14,564 bases of DNA from JBFLYZ01 sp040756415. GTDB taxonomy: Bacteria; Bacteroidota; Bacteroidia; JADZBD01. Under the pieces are notes generated by a model. That model saw nothing but the letters and a program-made list of their open reading frames with translations. It was not told the origin of the DNA and searched no databases. Location of the stretch: NCBI GenBank assembly GCA_040756415.1, contig JBFLYZ010000079.1, positions 1 through 14,564 of the forward strand, read 5' to 3'. Of this stretch, positions 13,794 through 14,564 are shown piece after piece; position 1 is the first letter of the stretch; each line of letters begins with the position of its first letter. A program made the position numbers and the translations under genes.

Positions 13794-14528
13794 TTAGTTC
13801 GTTAGCAGATGGATCAGGGTGAATAGCGACATCAGTATCATGAGCGCGTCTTCTATGATGGTAACGGTGCTCATGGGCAGGTTGAACACCTCGCCCAGGC
13901 AGGCGCACCGTATCTTTCTTTTGTTCAGTACGCTCTGCAATACGCCAACCAAACTTACGCTCATGACCAGGAACGTGATCCCGCTCACCGCCAGCGGCTC
14001 TATGCCGGCCAGGTAGGCAATGCCCAGCCCCAGTTCAATAAAGGCGTAGATAAAGCCCCATGCCCGCCAGCGTTTGGCTATGATGTCGTAGGTCGAGTAG
14101 CTGTCGGCAAACCCGCGAAGGTTCAGCAGCTTGAAAAATGAAAAGGCCAGGAAGAAGCCGGCCATGAAATGGCTCATCCACAGCATGGGATCGAACTGGC
14201 TGAGCGGGCGCTGGACAAGCAGCGTAATACCCGTTATAAAAGCGAAAATGAGCAGCACCGGTTTGTAGGTCTGGAGCCATGCCCTCTGCTCTTCCTCAAC
14301 AAAATGGGGAGCATTCTCCTCTTTTTCGGAAAGCCGGTAGTTCGGGTAATCTTTCAGGGCCTCCTGCAGGTTTGCCACTGCAATGTGCTTATCCATCGTC
14401 AGCACCGCTTCGCCCTTGCGCCAGTCTACGCTTACATCGCTTACCCCGTCAATGCTTTGCAGGGCCTTTTTCACTTTTTCCTGGCAGGCCCCGCAGGTCA
14501 TGCCGGTAATATTATAGGTATGTGTCAT
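13794..14528 (-). CDS. HMA metal-binding domain fused to MauE/DoxX-like membrane domain
   Basis: 244 residues, complete. Residues 1-65 form a heavy-metal-associated domain with GMTCGACQ (Cys12, Cys15), the soft-metal CxxC site of copper chaperones and mercury/copper transporters. From about residue 85 there are four to five hydrophobic segments (LLIFAFITGITLLV, WMSHFMAGFFLAFSFF, FIYAFIELGLGIAYLAG, GITFLVMSVSLVGVL, and a last one near the C-terminus), as in MauE/DoxX-type membrane proteins. A second motif, RCACLGEVFNLP (Cys208, Cys210), lies before the last segment and may accept metal or take part in thiol chemistry. It is the first gene of a two-gene operon with the histidine-rich outer-membrane protein. 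Likely job: metal transfer or export in the inner membrane. The cargo is inferred. Confidence 0.82.
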   Translation of the reverse strand: MTHTYNITGMTCGACQEKVKKALQSIDGVSDVSVDWRKGEAVLTMDKHIAVANLQEALKDYPNYRLSEKEENAPHFVEEEQRAWLQTYKPVLLIFAFITGITLLVQRPLSQFDPMLWMSHFMAGFFLAFSFFKLLNLRGFADSYSTYDIIAKRWRAWGFIYAFIELGLGIAYLAGIEPLAVSGITFLVMSVSLVGVLQSVLNKRKIRCACLGEVFNLPMSTVTIIEDALMILMSLFTLIHLLTN

Positions 14529-14552
14529 ATGATGATGATTTTTTATGACACA
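14521..14552. promoter_or_regulatory. Inverted-repeat operator candidate over the metal-operon start
   Basis: TGTGTCAT (14521-14528) and ATGACACA (14545-14552) are perfect 8-bp inverted arms separated by 16 bp. One arm contains the ATG of the HMA gene; the other overlaps the -7 element. A repressor bound here would block both transcription start and translation start. An RNA hairpin hiding the start codon is the alternative. Confidence 0.45.
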
Positions 14553-14558
14553 AAATTA
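14551..14558 (-). promoter_or_regulatory. -7 element of the metal operon
   Basis: On the minus strand TAATTTTG matches TAnnTTTG, 22 bp upstream of ATG 14528, giving a leader of about 15 nt. The -33 region lies beyond the window. Confidence 0.5.
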
Positions 14559-14564
14559 TTGCCC

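Overview
The window looks like chromosomal DNA of a Bacteroidota bacterium, probably of the Chitinophagaceae type. This rests on a secreted hydrolase with a type IX secretion C-terminal sorting domain, several matches to the Bacteroidota -7 promoter element TAnnTTTG upstream of genes, starts without clear Shine-Dalgarno sequences, a Bacteroidota-style TraR/DksA relative, and an orphan LytTR response regulator. No rRNA, tRNA, insertion sequence, CRISPR array or phage gene was recognised. The genus assignment is an inference.

Layout. (1) 1-1695, minus: a secreted, T9SS-sorted clan GH-A-like glycosidase, cut by the left edge. (2) 1696-2135: an unusual non-coding stretch full of same-strand GGCT/GGCTAT words. 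(3) 2136-2498, plus: a DksA-like protein lacking the usual C-terminal tail. (4) 9915 down to 2787, minus: a carbohydrate-handling cluster in the order secreted carbohydrate-binding-like protein, GH15 glucoamylase/glucodextranase-like enzyme without a signal peptide, exported TPR protein, predicted outer-membrane beta-barrel, secreted GH26 enzyme. (5) 9922-10247: a divergent intergenic region with more GGCTAT words. (6) 10248-11255, plus: a sugar-phosphate nucleotidyltransferase, which shares a strong convergent terminator with (7) the LytTR response regulator at 11327-12028, minus. (8) 12401-14528, minus: a two-gene metal-type operon, an HMA plus MauE/DoxX-like membrane protein followed by a histidine-rich outer-membrane protein.

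How the genes may work together. The minus-strand cluster combines glycan binding, periplasmic or outer-membrane proteins and glycosidases, with a nucleotide-sugar-type enzyme next door. It lacks a SusC/SusD pair, so it is not a canonical polysaccharide utilisation locus. It could serve glycan degradation, or synthesis and trimming of the cell's own polysaccharide; the sequence does not decide. The two right-hand genes most likely handle a soft metal such as copper in the envelope.

The most unexplained signal is the strand-biased GGCTAT word set in the two intergenic regions. Much of its spacing in the first region is close to 21 bp or a multiple. LytTR regulators usually bind direct repeats about 21 bp apart, and one is encoded in this window, but the link is only a hypothesis.
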